Positions 49,934 to 58,429 of a stretch of DNA of 64,000 bases are shown in pieces. The position numbers were made by a program, and so were the translations under genes. This DNA is from Burkholderia vietnamiensis LMG 10929 (lineage in GTDB: Bacteria; Pseudomonadota; Gammaproteobacteria; Burkholderiales; Burkholderiaceae): positions 1,054,001 to 1,118,000 of the forward strand of contig NZ_CP009631.1 of NCBI RefSeq assembly GCF_000959445.1. Reading direction: 5' to 3'. Within the stretch, counting starts at the first letter, position 1. The number at the start of each line of letters is the position of its first letter. Below the pieces are notes generated by a model that had not been told where the DNA came from, ran no database searches, and was given only the letters and a program-made list of their open reading frames with translations.

Positions 49934-50824
49934 ATGAGTATGCAGGATTCGTGGGCGGCCGATCGAGCGGCCGATCGAGCGGCCGCCGACTTCGACGGGA
50001 ACCGGCCGGCGCCGCAGCGGCGCGTGCGCGCGTCGCATCGCTACCGGCTGCCGGGGCAAGGCAACACGTCGGCGCTGAGCGCTGCGACGCTCGCTGCGCT
50101 GGCCGCACTGTGGTGGATCGCGACGCATCGGCAATGGCTGCCGCCGCTGTTCCTGCCGGCGCCGGAGGCGGTGTGGCGCGCGTTCGTCGACGCGGCGCAC
50201 GGCCGCATCCAGGGCGGGCTGCCGTTGTCCGAGCATCTGATGTGGAGCGCCGCGCGCGTGTTCGGCGCGTTCGCGTTCGCGACGGCGATCGGCGTGCCGG
50301 CCGGCATCCTGATGGGCGTGAGCCGGATCGCGCGCGGCGTGCTGGATCCACTGCTGGAGTTCTACCGGCCGCTGCCGCCGCTGGCTTATCTGCCGCTCGT
50401 CGTGATCTGGTTCGGCATCGACGAGACGGCGAAGCTCGTCGTGATCTTCCTCGCCTGCTTCGCGCCGATCGCGATGGCCGCCCGTGCGGGCGTGCGCGCC
50501 GCGACGGTCGAGCAGATCAACGCCGCGTATTCGCTCGGCGGCAACTTTGCGCAGATCGTGCGCCACGTCGTGCTGCCCGCCGCGCTGCCGGAGATCCTCA
50601 CCGGGCTGCGCATCGCGATCGGCTTCGGCTGGACGACGCTCGTCGCCGCCGAGATGGTCGCCGCGACGGCCGGGCTCGGGCAGATGGTGCTCAACGCGTC
50701 GAGCTTTCTGCGCACCGATATCGTCGTGATGGGCATCCTGATCATCGGCGCGATCGCGTGGCTGTTCGATCTCGCGATGCGGTGGGTGGAGCGGCGTGCG
50801 GTGCCGTGGAAGGGGCGCGGGTGA
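49934..50824 (+). CDS. tauC: Taurine/sulfonate ABC transporter permease
   Basis: Inner-membrane permease of about 296 residues with roughly six helices. The cytoplasmic coupling segment is AARAGVRAATVEQINAAYSLGGNFAQIVRHVVLPAALPEILTGLRIA (EAA loop). The N-terminal 40 residues before the first helix are polar and contain a duplicated AADR tetrad from a 12-bp DNA repeat. Starts at 49862 (overlapping the tauB stop, no ribosome binding site) or 49940 are also in frame. I prefer the ATG after AGGACGAC. Confidence 0.9.
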   Translation: MSMQDSWAADRAADRAAADFDGNRPAPQRRVRASHRYRLPGQGNTSALSAATLAALAALWWIATHRQWLPPLFLPAPEAVWRAFVDAAHGRIQGGLPLSEHLMWSAARVFGAFAFATAIGVPAGILMGVSRIARGVLDPLLEFYRPLPPLAYLPLVVIWFGIDETAKLVVIFLACFAPIAMAARAGVRAATVEQINAAYSLGGNFAQIVRHVVLPAALPEILTGLRIAIGFGWTTLVAAEMVAATAGLGQMVLNASSFLRTDIVVMGILIIGAIAWLFDLAMRWVERRAVPWKGRG

Positions 50825-50917
50825 GGCGTCGCACGGCCGTGCCGGAGCCGCCTTCGCGAGCATGATGAGCGGGCGGGGCGGGTTGCCCGCCGCCGCCTGC
50901 TGTCATACGATGCCGAC

Positions 50918-51649
50918 ATGATGAAATCCCTCACGCCAGCCGAACTCGACGAACTCGGCACATTCCTGATCTCCGATGTCGCGTCGGAAGAAACGCTGAC
51001 GCTCGCCGGGCTCGACGGCTACTTGACCGCGATCGCGGCCGGCCCTGTCACGCTGCTGCCGAGCCAATGGCTGGGCGGCATATGGGGGCCGACGGACGAC
51101 GACGCACCGAATTTCGAGACGATGGAGCAGGCGCAGCGCGTGCTGGGTCTGCTGATGCGACATTACAACGGCATTATCGGCAGCCTGGAGCGCAATCCCG
51201 ACGCGTTTCGGCCGGTGTTCGACACGGTCGTCTATGCCGACGACGCGCGTGAATATCGCGATGCCGAGGCCTGGGCATTCGGCTTCATGCAGGCGATCGC
51301 TCTGTCCCGGGAATACTGGCAGCCGCTCTTCGACGATCCGCAAGGCCAGGCATGGATGCGGCCGCTTCGCCTGCTCGGCGGGGACGAAGGGGCCGCCGAC
51401 GAAGTTGCGCCCGCCGACGCGCAGCTGATGCTCGATCCGTCCGGGCGGGAAACTCTGGCCGACCGGATTCCCGCGGCCGTCGCCGGCATCTATCGTTACT
51501 GGTTGCCGTATCGCCGCGCCGTGCACGAGCGGCGCGTTGCCGCGACAGCGCAGCGTTCGGAACCGAAAATCGGGCGCAACGATCCCTGTCCGTGCGGCAG
51601 CGGCAAGAAGTTCAAGAAATGCTGCGGCGCGGCCGCCACGCTGCACTAA
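50918..51649 (+). CDS. YecA/UPF0149 family protein with C-terminal SEC-C motif
   Basis: Cytosolic protein of 243 residues. The N-terminal 180 residues form the helical UPF0149 domain ([52 protein letters not shown]). The last 25 carry a zinc-binding SEC-C motif, [17 protein letters not shown], like that on SecA. Such proteins may associate with ribosomes or SecA, but this one has no assigned function. Monocistronic and convergent with the gamma-glutamyltransferase gene. Confidence 0.88.
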   Translation: MMKSLTPAELDELGTFLISDVASEETLTLAGLDGYLTAIAAGPVTLLPSQWLGGIWGPTDDDAPNFETMEQAQRVLGLLMRHYNGIIGSLERNPDAFRPVFDTVVYADDAREYRDAEAWAFGFMQAIALSREYWQPLFDDPQGQAWMRPLRLLGGDEGAADEVAPADAQLMLDPSGRETLADRIPAAVAGIYRYWLPYRRAVHERRVAATAQRSEPKIGRNDPCPCGSGKKFKKCCGAAATLH

Positions 51650-51709
51650 GCGCGCGCCTTACTTCACGCATCCACGCAGCCGACGGCAGGCGCTGACCGG
51701 CGTCAGCCG

Positions 51710-53602
51710 TCATTCCCCCAGCGCGACGCCTTCGCGCCGCGGGTCGGCGCCGCCGAACCACACCGTCTGCCCTTGCACGTTCAGCCGCTGGATGCCCTGC
51801 AGCCCCGAGTTCATCTCGACGACGCGCACGTCGTGGCCGCGCCCTTTCAGCCCGTCGACGAGCGCCTCCGACACGCGGCCGCGCTCCAGTTGCGTCGGCC
51901 CGTTCATCGACCCGAAGTTCGGCAGCGCGATCGCCTGCTGCATCGTCATTCCCCAGTCCATCACGCCGATCAGCGTCTTCGCGACGTGATTGATGATCGC
52001 GGGGCCGCCGGCCGAACCGACGATCATCGTCACCTGCCTGGTCTTCCGGTCGAACACGAGCTCCGGCGACATCGCCGAGCGCGGCCGCTTGCCCGGCTGC
52101 ACGCGGTTCGCGACCGGGCGCCCGTGCTCGCTCGGCACGAACGAGAAGTCGGTCAGCTGGTTGTTCAGCATGAAGCCGCGCACCATCAGCCGCGAACCGA
52201 ACGCATCTTCGACGCTGGTCGTCATCGACAGCGCGTGGCCGTAGCGGTCGATGATCGCGATGTCGGACGTGGACGGCAGTTCGGCGCTTCGATCGTCGGC
52301 GAGCGCGAGCGTCGCGCCCTGCGGCGTGCCGGGCTGCGCGACGCCCATGCTGGTCTCGCCGACCAGCCGCGCGCGCTGCGCGAGATACGCCTTGTCGGTG
52401 AGGCTCGCCCAGCTGCCGCCCGGCAGCGGCGCGAAATCGGGATCGGCGACGTAGCGCGCGCGATCCGCGTACGCGAGGCGCCCGGCTTCGCTGAACAGAT
52501 GCGCGGCGAACGGCGTCGGCTCGTAGCCGACGTCGTTGCGAACCGGCTTCTGCGCGCCGATCTGCTGCCAGTCGGGCATTGCTTCCAGGATGCCCAGCAT
52601 CTGCGCGATCGCGAGGCCGCCCGACGACGGCGGCGGCATCCCGCACACCACCGAGCGCCGGTAGTCGGTACACAGCGGCGCACGCACCTTCGCCTTGTAG
52701 CGCGCGAGATCCTGCAGCGTCAGCAGGCCGGGGTTGGTCGGATGCCGGCGCACCTTCGCGACGATGTCGCGCGCGATCGGCCCGGTGTAGAGCGCGTTCG
52801 CGCCGCGCTCGGCGATCTGGCGCAGCACGGCCGCGAGCGCCGGGTTCTTCAGCACGGTGCCGGCCGCCTTCGGCGTGCCGTCCGGGTTGTAGAAGTACGC
52901 GCGAGCGGTCGGGTCGTTCATCAGGTACTTGTCGTTCGCGATCAGCATCGCGAGGCGCGGGCTGATCGTGAAGCCGCGCTCCGCGAGCCGGATCGCGGGC
53001 TGGAACAGCCGCCGCCACGGCAGCTTGCCGTGCGCGCGGTGCGCGGCGTCGAGCATCCGCAGCACGCCCGGCGTGCCGACCGAGCGCCCGCCGACGACAC
53101 CGTCGTAGAAGCTCAGCGGCTGGCCCGTCGGGCCGTAGAACAGCCGCTCGGTCGCGGCGGCCGGCGCGGTCTCGCGGCCGTCGTACGCCTGCGTCGCGTT
53201 GCCGTCGAAGTACAGCATGAACGCGCCGCCGCCGAGCCCGGACGACTGCGGCTCGACGAGCCCGAGCACCATCTGCGTCGCGATCGCCGCGTCGATCGCG
53301 GTGCCGCCGGCCTTCAGCATGTCGTAGCCGGCTTGCGCCGCGAGCGGGTTCGCGGCCGCGATCATGAAGTGCTGCGCGGTCCAGCCCGGCTTGTCGGTCC
53401 AGCCGGACGACGGCTCGGGTGCCTGGACGCCCGGCAGCGGCACCGCGCCGCCCGACGCCGCGGCGACCGGGACGACCGCGCCCGACGATGCGGACGGCGA
53501 CGTGCAGCCGGCGCTGAACGCGACCAGCGCGACGAAGGCGAGGCCCGCGAGCGCGGCAACGGGCGTCCGGGGACGCGAAGGCGGACGAATCGGGGCGGAC
53601 AT
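51710..53602 (-). CDS. ggt: Gamma-glutamyltransferase, lipoprotein
   Basis: Cleaves the gamma-glutamyl bond of glutathione and transfers the glutamyl group to acceptors or water in the periplasm; an N-terminal nucleophile enzyme that self-cleaves. The protein has 630 residues. A lipobox AFSAGC (Cys33) predicts lipidation, and a Ser/Ala linker follows. The substrate arginine lies in DGRETAP (about 141-147). The autoprocessing threonine is about Thr445 in LPSTSDIAIIDRYGHALSM, and the small-subunit GSAGGPAIIN loop follows. The start at MSAPIRPPS directly precedes the lipoprotein signal; the upstream frame is tandem repeat. A 6-bp stem-loop (GCTGAC/GTCAGC) abuts the stop. Confidence 0.94.
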   Translation of the reverse strand: MSAPIRPPSRPRTPVAALAGLAFVALVAFSAGCTSPSASSGAVVPVAAASGGAVPLPGVQAPEPSSGWTDKPGWTAQHFMIAAANPLAAQAGYDMLKAGGTAIDAAIATQMVLGLVEPQSSGLGGGAFMLYFDGNATQAYDGRETAPAAATERLFYGPTGQPLSFYDGVVGGRSVGTPGVLRMLDAAHRAHGKLPWRRLFQPAIRLAERGFTISPRLAMLIANDKYLMNDPTARAYFYNPDGTPKAAGTVLKNPALAAVLRQIAERGANALYTGPIARDIVAKVRRHPTNPGLLTLQDLARYKAKVRAPLCTDYRRSVVCGMPPPSSGGLAIAQMLGILEAMPDWQQIGAQKPVRNDVGYEPTPFAAHLFSEAGRLAYADRARYVADPDFAPLPGGSWASLTDKAYLAQRARLVGETSMGVAQPGTPQGATLALADDRSAELPSTSDIAIIDRYGHALSMTTSVEDAFGSRLMVRGFMLNNQLTDFSFVPSEHGRPVANRVQPGKRPRSAMSPELVFDRKTRQVTMIVGSAGGPAIINHVAKTLIGVMDWGMTMQQAIALPNFGSMNGPTQLERGRVSEALVDGLKGRGHDVRVVEMNSGLQGIQRLNVQGQTVWFGGADPRREGVALGE

Positions 53603-53660
53603 TGAACCCTCGGCAACGTTGAATTCGAAGGACGTGTGGGTGTGGGGGCATGCACGCGGG

Positions 53661-53716
53661 GCACGGCGCACGGCGCACGGCACACGGCACACGGCACACG
53701 GCACACGGCACACGGC
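53661..53716. repeat. 7-bp tandem repeat in the ggt upstream region
   Basis: Eight perfect-phase heptamers: three gcacggc followed by five acacggc, then a degraded tail. It lies 59 bp upstream of the ggt start, between ggt and the end of the LysR gene, so it probably sits in or just upstream of the ggt promoter. Confidence 0.9.
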
Positions 53717-53830
53717 ACGCGCGCTGCAATGCGCCGCACGGCGCACACAGCACACACGCGAAACGCATCCAGCATGCCAAGCGCATGCGACATCCGACAC
53801 GCGCGCGCCCATCCCACACCGAACGGCGCG

Positions 53831-54793
53831 CTATTTTCGCCGCGCGCCCGGCCGCTTGTCATCAGACAGGAAACCCTGACGAATCGCGCCGGGCCCGCGC
53901 CGGCCGGCCTTGCCGGCCTGTTCGAGGATGAACTCTATGAAGGTCGCGGTCGCGCGCGTGTGGTGGCGGTTCGGCATGTACAGCATGTACATGTGCGTGC
54001 CGAAGATGCTCAAGCGGTACGCGTCGAGCGACGTGACTACCGCGCCGCGCCGCAGGTCGTCCTGCACCACGTAGTCGGGCACGATGCCGACGCCGATCCC
54101 CGCGAGGATCGCCTGGCGCAGGAACAGGAAGTTCTCGGAGATCAGCGTAGGTTCGAGCAGCACCTCGTGGCGCTCGTCGCCGAGATACGCGGCGATCCGC
54201 AGTTGCCGCCCGAGCACCGTCGCGGTGACGACCGGCGCGGCGCTCAGCGCGTCGAGGCTCGCCGGCATCCCGTGCGCAGCGGCGAACGCGGGCGATGCGC
54301 AGGCGACGTAGCGCACGGCGCCCATGTCGCGCGCGACGAGGTTCTGCGGCGGCTCGGACATCACGCGGATCGCGATGTCGACCTCGTCGCGCATCAGATC
54401 CTCGACGCGATTCTCGAACACCACGTCCAGCACGATGCCGGGATGCAGCCGCTTGAACGCGAGCAGCCAGTCGGACATCACCATCTGCCCATAGCCGCTC
54501 GGCACCGACAGCCGCACGCGGCCCTGCAGGTCCTGGCCGAGCGTCGTCACCGATTCCTGCGCGGCCAGCAACTCGTTGCGGATGCGCCGGCCGTGCTCGT
54601 ACAGCTTCAAGCCGATCTCGGTCGGCTCGATGCGGCGCGTCGTGCGGCGCACGAGCTGCTGGCCGATCGAGCGTTCGAGCTGGTTCAGCCGGTAGCTGAC
54701 GTTCGCGCGGCTCATCTTGAGCCGCTGCGCGGCCTTGCTCAGATTGCCCGCATCGAGGATCTCGACGAGCAGCGTCAGCGCATTCAGGTCCAT
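53831..54793 (-). CDS. LysR-type transcriptional regulator
   Basis: Regulator of 320 residues with an N-terminal HTH (LTLLVEILDAGNLSKAAQRLKMSRANVSYRLNQLERSIG) and an effector domain (VRLSVPSGYGQMVMSDWLLAFKRLHPGIVLDVVFENRVEDLMRDEVDIAIRV). The start at MDLNALTLL is the usual LysR N-terminus. A longer frame to 54874 would run through a palindromic control element, so I reject it. Divergent from the beta-oxidation cluster, 260 bp apart, and therefore its probable regulator. Confidence 0.9.
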   Translation of the reverse strand: MDLNALTLLVEILDAGNLSKAAQRLKMSRANVSYRLNQLERSIGQQLVRRTTRRIEPTEIGLKLYEHGRRIRNELLAAQESVTTLGQDLQGRVRLSVPSGYGQMVMSDWLLAFKRLHPGIVLDVVFENRVEDLMRDEVDIAIRVMSEPPQNLVARDMGAVRYVACASPAFAAAHGMPASLDALSAAPVVTATVLGRQLRIAAYLGDERHEVLLEPTLISENFLFLRQAILAGIGVGIVPDYVVQDDLRRGAVVTSLDAYRLSIFGTHMYMLYMPNRHHTRATATFIEFILEQAGKAGRRGPGAIRQGFLSDDKRPGARRK

Positions 54794-54841
54794 CCGCGAG
54801 GTCTCCCGGTCCGTCCCGTGCGACGGTTCGAACGCATTCAA

Positions 54842-54908
54842 TGTCAAGTCGGACTTGACAGCTTGTAAAGGCATGAGGGAATTGTCAATGAATCTCGATC
54901 AATCGAGA
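54842..54908. promoter_or_regulatory. Palindromic operator candidates between LysR and the beta-oxidation genes
   Basis: Two perfect palindromes: TGTCAAGT-cgg-ACTTGACA (54842-54860) and TCTCGAT-ca-ATCGAGA (54893-54908), with a small ATTG-t-CAAT (54881-54889) between. TTGACA inside the first could be a -35. The 49-base gap to the LysR start suits autoregulation. Confidence 0.55.
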
Positions 54909-55053
54909 ATCCAGTGATGCCCGGCCGTCGCAGCGGATCGCTTGCGCTGCGCGGCATGAACGGCATGCACGCGATGCCCGTCGCGCGAACCTGCGCCGCC
55001 GTCCGGCCCGGGGAAACGTTCCGGCACACCGCGCGCACCGAACCGGAGACACG

Positions 55054-57189
55054 ATGAATTCAACCGCTTCCCCCGCACCGGCCCGCGCCGGTTGCGTCAC
55101 GCACGAGCGCCGCGACGCGCTGCTCGTCGTCACGATCGACCATCCGCCCGTCAACGCGCTGTCCGCCGACGTGCGGCGCGGCCTGGCCGATGCGCTCGAC
55201 GCCGCGCAGGCCGATCACGCAGTCCGCGCGGTGCTGATCGTCGGCGCCGGCCGCAACTTCATCGCGGGCGCCGACATCCGCGAATTCGGCAAGCCGCCCG
55301 TGCCGCCGTCGCTGCCCGACGTGTGCGAGCGGATCGAGTCGAGCGCGAAGCCGGTGGTGGTCGCGCTGCACGGCGCGACGCTTGGCGGCGGCCTCGAGGT
55401 CGCGCTCGCCGCGCATTACCGGCTCGCGTTGCCCGGCGCGAAGCTCGGGCTGCCCGAAGTCACGCTCGGCCTGCTGCCCGGCGCGGGCGGCACGCAGCGC
55501 ACGCCGCGCCTGATCGGCGCGAAGGCCGCGCTCGACCTGATGCTGACCGGGCGCCACGCAAGCGCGGAAGAAGCGCGCGCGCTCGGCCTCGTCGATCGCG
55601 TCGCGCGCAGCGACGACACGCTCGCCGAAGGTCTCGCGTATGCGCAGGAGCTCGTGTCGCTCGGCGCGCCCGTGCGGCGCACGCGCGATGCGCAGGGGCT
55701 CGCCGAGCGCACGGCCGCGCAGGCGGCGCTCGATGCCGCGCGCGCCGAGCTGCCGAAGAAGTCCCGCGGGCTGTTCTCGCCGGCGAAGATCGTCGACGCG
55801 GTCGAGGCCGCGCTCACGCTGTCGTTCGACGCGGGAATGAAGCTCGAGCGCAGCCTGTTCCTGCAATGCCTCGACAGCCCGCAGCGCGCGGGCCTCGTGC
55901 ATGCGTTCTTCGCGGAACGCGAGGCCGCGAAGGCGCCCGAGGCGCGCCGCGCGAGCGCGCGTGCCGTCGAGCGGGTCGGCGTGGTCGGCGGCGGCACGAT
56001 GGGCGCCGGGATCGCGGTCGCGGCGCTCGACGCGGGCCTGCCGGTGACGATGATCGAACGCGACGACGCGTCGCTCGCACGCGGGCGCGCGCACGTCGAA
56101 AAGGTGTACGACGCGCTCGTCGCGAAGGGCCGCATGACGCCGGACGCACGCGCGGCGCGCGTCGCGCGCTTCGACGGCAGCACGCGTTACGACGCGCTCG
56201 CGCAGGCCGACGTCGTGATCGAGGCCGTGTTCGAGGACATGGCCGTGAAGCAGGCGGTGTTCGCCGAGCTTGCGCGCGTGTGCAAGCCCGGCGCGGTGCT
56301 CGCGACCAACACGTCGTATCTCGACATCGACGCGCTCGCCGCCGGCATCGACCGGCCGGCCGACGTGATCGGCCTGCATTTCTTCTCGCCGGCCAACGTG
56401 ATGAAGCTGCTCGAGATCGTCGTGCCGAAGCGCGTCAGCGCGGAGGTCGTCGCGACCGCGTTCGCGCTGGCGAAGCAACTGAAGAAGACGCCGGTGCGCG
56501 CCGGCGTGTGCGACGGCTTCATCGGCAACCGGATCCTCGCCGTCTATCGGACCGCGGCCGACTACCTGATGGAGGACGGCGCGTCGCCGTACCAGATCGA
56601 TCGCGCGGTGCGCGGTTTCGGCTTCCCGATGGGGCCGTTCCAGGTCGTCGATCTCGCGGGCGGCGACATCGGCTGGGCCACGCGCAAGCGCCGCGCGGCG
56701 ACGCGCGATCCGCGCGCGCGCTACGTGGAGATCTCCGACCGGCTGTGCGAGCGCGGCTGGTTCGGCCAGAAGAGCGGCCGTGGCTATTACCTGTATCCGG
56801 ACGGCGCGCGCGTCGGCACGCCGGACCCGGAGGTCGACGCGATCGTCGCCGCCGAGCGCGCGAAGAAGGGCATCGTGCCGCGCAGCTTCAGCGACGACGA
56901 GATCCTGCGCCGCTACCTCGCCGCGATGATCAACGAAGGCGCGAACGTCGTGCACGAGCGGATCGCGCTGCGCCCGCTCGACGTCGATGCGGTGTTCCTG
57001 TACGGCTACGGCTTTCCGCGCCATCGCGGCGGCCCGATGCACTACGCGGACACGGTCGGCCTCGCGAACGTGCTCGCCGACATCCGCGCGTTCGCGAACG
57101 AGGATCCGCTGTTCTGGAGGCCGTCGCCGCTGCTCGTCGAGCTGGTCGAGCGCGGCGCGGATTTCGCGAGCCTGAACCGCATCGACTGA
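55054..57189 (+). CDS. Bifunctional enoyl-CoA hydratase / 3-hydroxyacyl-CoA dehydrogenase
   Basis: Fused beta-oxidation enzyme of 711 residues (FadB/FadJ type). It hydrates trans-2-enoyl-CoA and oxidises the 3-hydroxyacyl-CoA with NAD+. The crotonase domain (about 10-200) has GAGRNFIAGADI and the two catalytic glutamates, Glu115 and Glu135. The dehydrogenase Rossmann motif GGGTMGAGI starts at about 312. Its catalytic histidine is in GLHFFSPANVMKLLEIV. Two C-terminal HAD repeats follow (CDGFIGNRI; GYGFPRHRGGPMHYAD). First of three plus-strand genes with two acyl-CoA dehydrogenases, divergent from a LysR gene. Confidence 0.93.
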   Translation: MNSTASPAPARAGCVTHERRDALLVVTIDHPPVNALSADVRRGLADALDAAQADHAVRAVLIVGAGRNFIAGADIREFGKPPVPPSLPDVCERIESSAKPVVVALHGATLGGGLEVALAAHYRLALPGAKLGLPEVTLGLLPGAGGTQRTPRLIGAKAALDLMLTGRHASAEEARALGLVDRVARSDDTLAEGLAYAQELVSLGAPVRRTRDAQGLAERTAAQAALDAARAELPKKSRGLFSPAKIVDAVEAALTLSFDAGMKLERSLFLQCLDSPQRAGLVHAFFAEREAAKAPEARRASARAVERVGVVGGGTMGAGIAVAALDAGLPVTMIERDDASLARGRAHVEKVYDALVAKGRMTPDARAARVARFDGSTRYDALAQADVVIEAVFEDMAVKQAVFAELARVCKPGAVLATNTSYLDIDALAAGIDRPADVIGLHFFSPANVMKLLEIVVPKRVSAEVVATAFALAKQLKKTPVRAGVCDGFIGNRILAVYRTAADYLMEDGASPYQIDRAVRGFGFPMGPFQVVDLAGGDIGWATRKRRAATRDPRARYVEISDRLCERGWFGQKSGRGYYLYPDGARVGTPDPEVDAIVAAERAKKGIVPRSFSDDEILRRYLAAMINEGANVVHERIALRPLDVDAVFLYGYGFPRHRGGPMHYADTVGLANVLADIRAFANEDPLFWRPSPLLVELVERGADFASLNRID

Positions 57190-57218
57190 ACGCCCACCGC
57201 ATCTGCCACGGACCGAAC

Positions 57219-58415
57219 ATGGACCTCAATTTCACTCCCGAAGAGGAAACCTTCCGCACGCAAGTGCAGCGCTTCCTGCAAGCCGAGCTGCCGGCGCGCC
57301 TCGCGCGCAAGGTGAAGGGCGGCCTGCACCTGACGCGCGACGACATGCGCGAATGGCACGCGATACTGAACGCACGCGGCTGGCTGGCGAGCCACTGGCC
57401 GCGCGAATACGGCGGCCCCGGCTGGAGCGTCGCGCAGAAGTTCCTGTTCGACAACGAATGCGCGCTCGCCGGCGCGCCGCGCATCGTGCCGTTCGGCGTG
57501 AACATGCTCGGCCCGGTGCTCATCAAGTACGGCAGCGAGGCGCAGAAGCGCCACTGGCTGCCGCGCATTCTCGACGGCACCGACTGGTGGTGCCAGGGCT
57601 ATTCGGAGCCGGGCGCCGGATCCGACCTCGCGTCGGTGAAGACGAGCGCGGTGCGCGACGGCGCGCACTACGTCGTGAACGGCCAGAAGACCTGGACCAC
57701 GCTCGGCCACTACGCGAACATGATCTTCTGCCTGGTGCGCACCGCGACCGACGTGCGCAAGCAGGAAGGCATCAGCTTCCTGCTGATCGACATGAACGCG
57801 CCGGGCGTCGACGTGCGTCCGATCATCACGCTCGACGGCGAGCACGAGGTGAACGAGGTGTTCTTCACCGACGTGCGCGTGCCGGTGGAAAACCGCGTCG
57901 GTGAAGAGAACCGCGGCTGGACCTACGCGAAATACCTGCTCACCTACGAACGAACCAACATTGCCGGCGTCGGCTTTTCGACGGCCGCGCTCGAGCGGCT
58001 GCGCAGCGTCGCCGCAAAGCTGACGAAGAATGGCCGGCCGCTCGCCGACGATCCGCTCTTCGCGGCGCGCGTCGCGCGCGTCGAGATCGAGCTCGAGAAC
58101 ATGCGGACGACCAACCTGCGCGTGCTCGCGGCGGTCGCGGGCGGCGGCGTGCCGGGCGCGGAAAGCTCGATGCTGAAGATCCGCGGCACGCAGATCCGCC
58201 AGGAGATCACCGCGCTGATGCGCCGCGCGATGGGGCCGTACGCGCAGCCGTTCGTCGAGGAGGCGCTCGACGCCGAGCACGACGGCGCGGCCGTCGGTCC
58301 TGACGAAGCGGCGAGCGCCGCGCAGCAGTACTTCAACAATCGCAAGCTGTCGATCTTCGGCGGCTCGAACGAGATCCAGAAGAACATCATCGCGAAGATG
58401 ATGCTCGGGCTGTAA
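57219..58415 (+). CDS. Acyl-CoA dehydrogenase (first of pair)
   Basis: FAD-dependent dehydrogenase of 398 residues that introduces the 2,3-double bond into an acyl-CoA and passes electrons to ETF. GWLASHWPREYGGPG, then WWCQGYSEPGAGSDLASVKTSA (FAD/substrate loop), VNGQKTWTTLGHYANMIFC and the C-terminal KLSIFGGSNEIQKNIIAKMMLGL are classic. The form with a 'large' partner and a second, less conserved dehydrogenase next to it resembles the alpha2-beta2 pairs used for branched, cyclic or steroid acyl-CoAs. That role is inference. Starts 29 bp after the bifunctional gene. Confidence 0.93.
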   Translation: MDLNFTPEEETFRTQVQRFLQAELPARLARKVKGGLHLTRDDMREWHAILNARGWLASHWPREYGGPGWSVAQKFLFDNECALAGAPRIVPFGVNMLGPVLIKYGSEAQKRHWLPRILDGTDWWCQGYSEPGAGSDLASVKTSAVRDGAHYVVNGQKTWTTLGHYANMIFCLVRTATDVRKQEGISFLLIDMNAPGVDVRPIITLDGEHEVNEVFFTDVRVPVENRVGEENRGWTYAKYLLTYERTNIAGVGFSTAALERLRSVAAKLTKNGRPLADDPLFAARVARVEIELENMRTTNLRVLAAVAGGGVPGAESSMLKIRGTQIRQEITALMRRAMGPYAQPFVEEALDAEHDGAAVGPDEAASAAQQYFNNRKLSIFGGSNEIQKNIIAKMMLGL

Positions 58416-58429
58416 CGAGGAACGCGACG

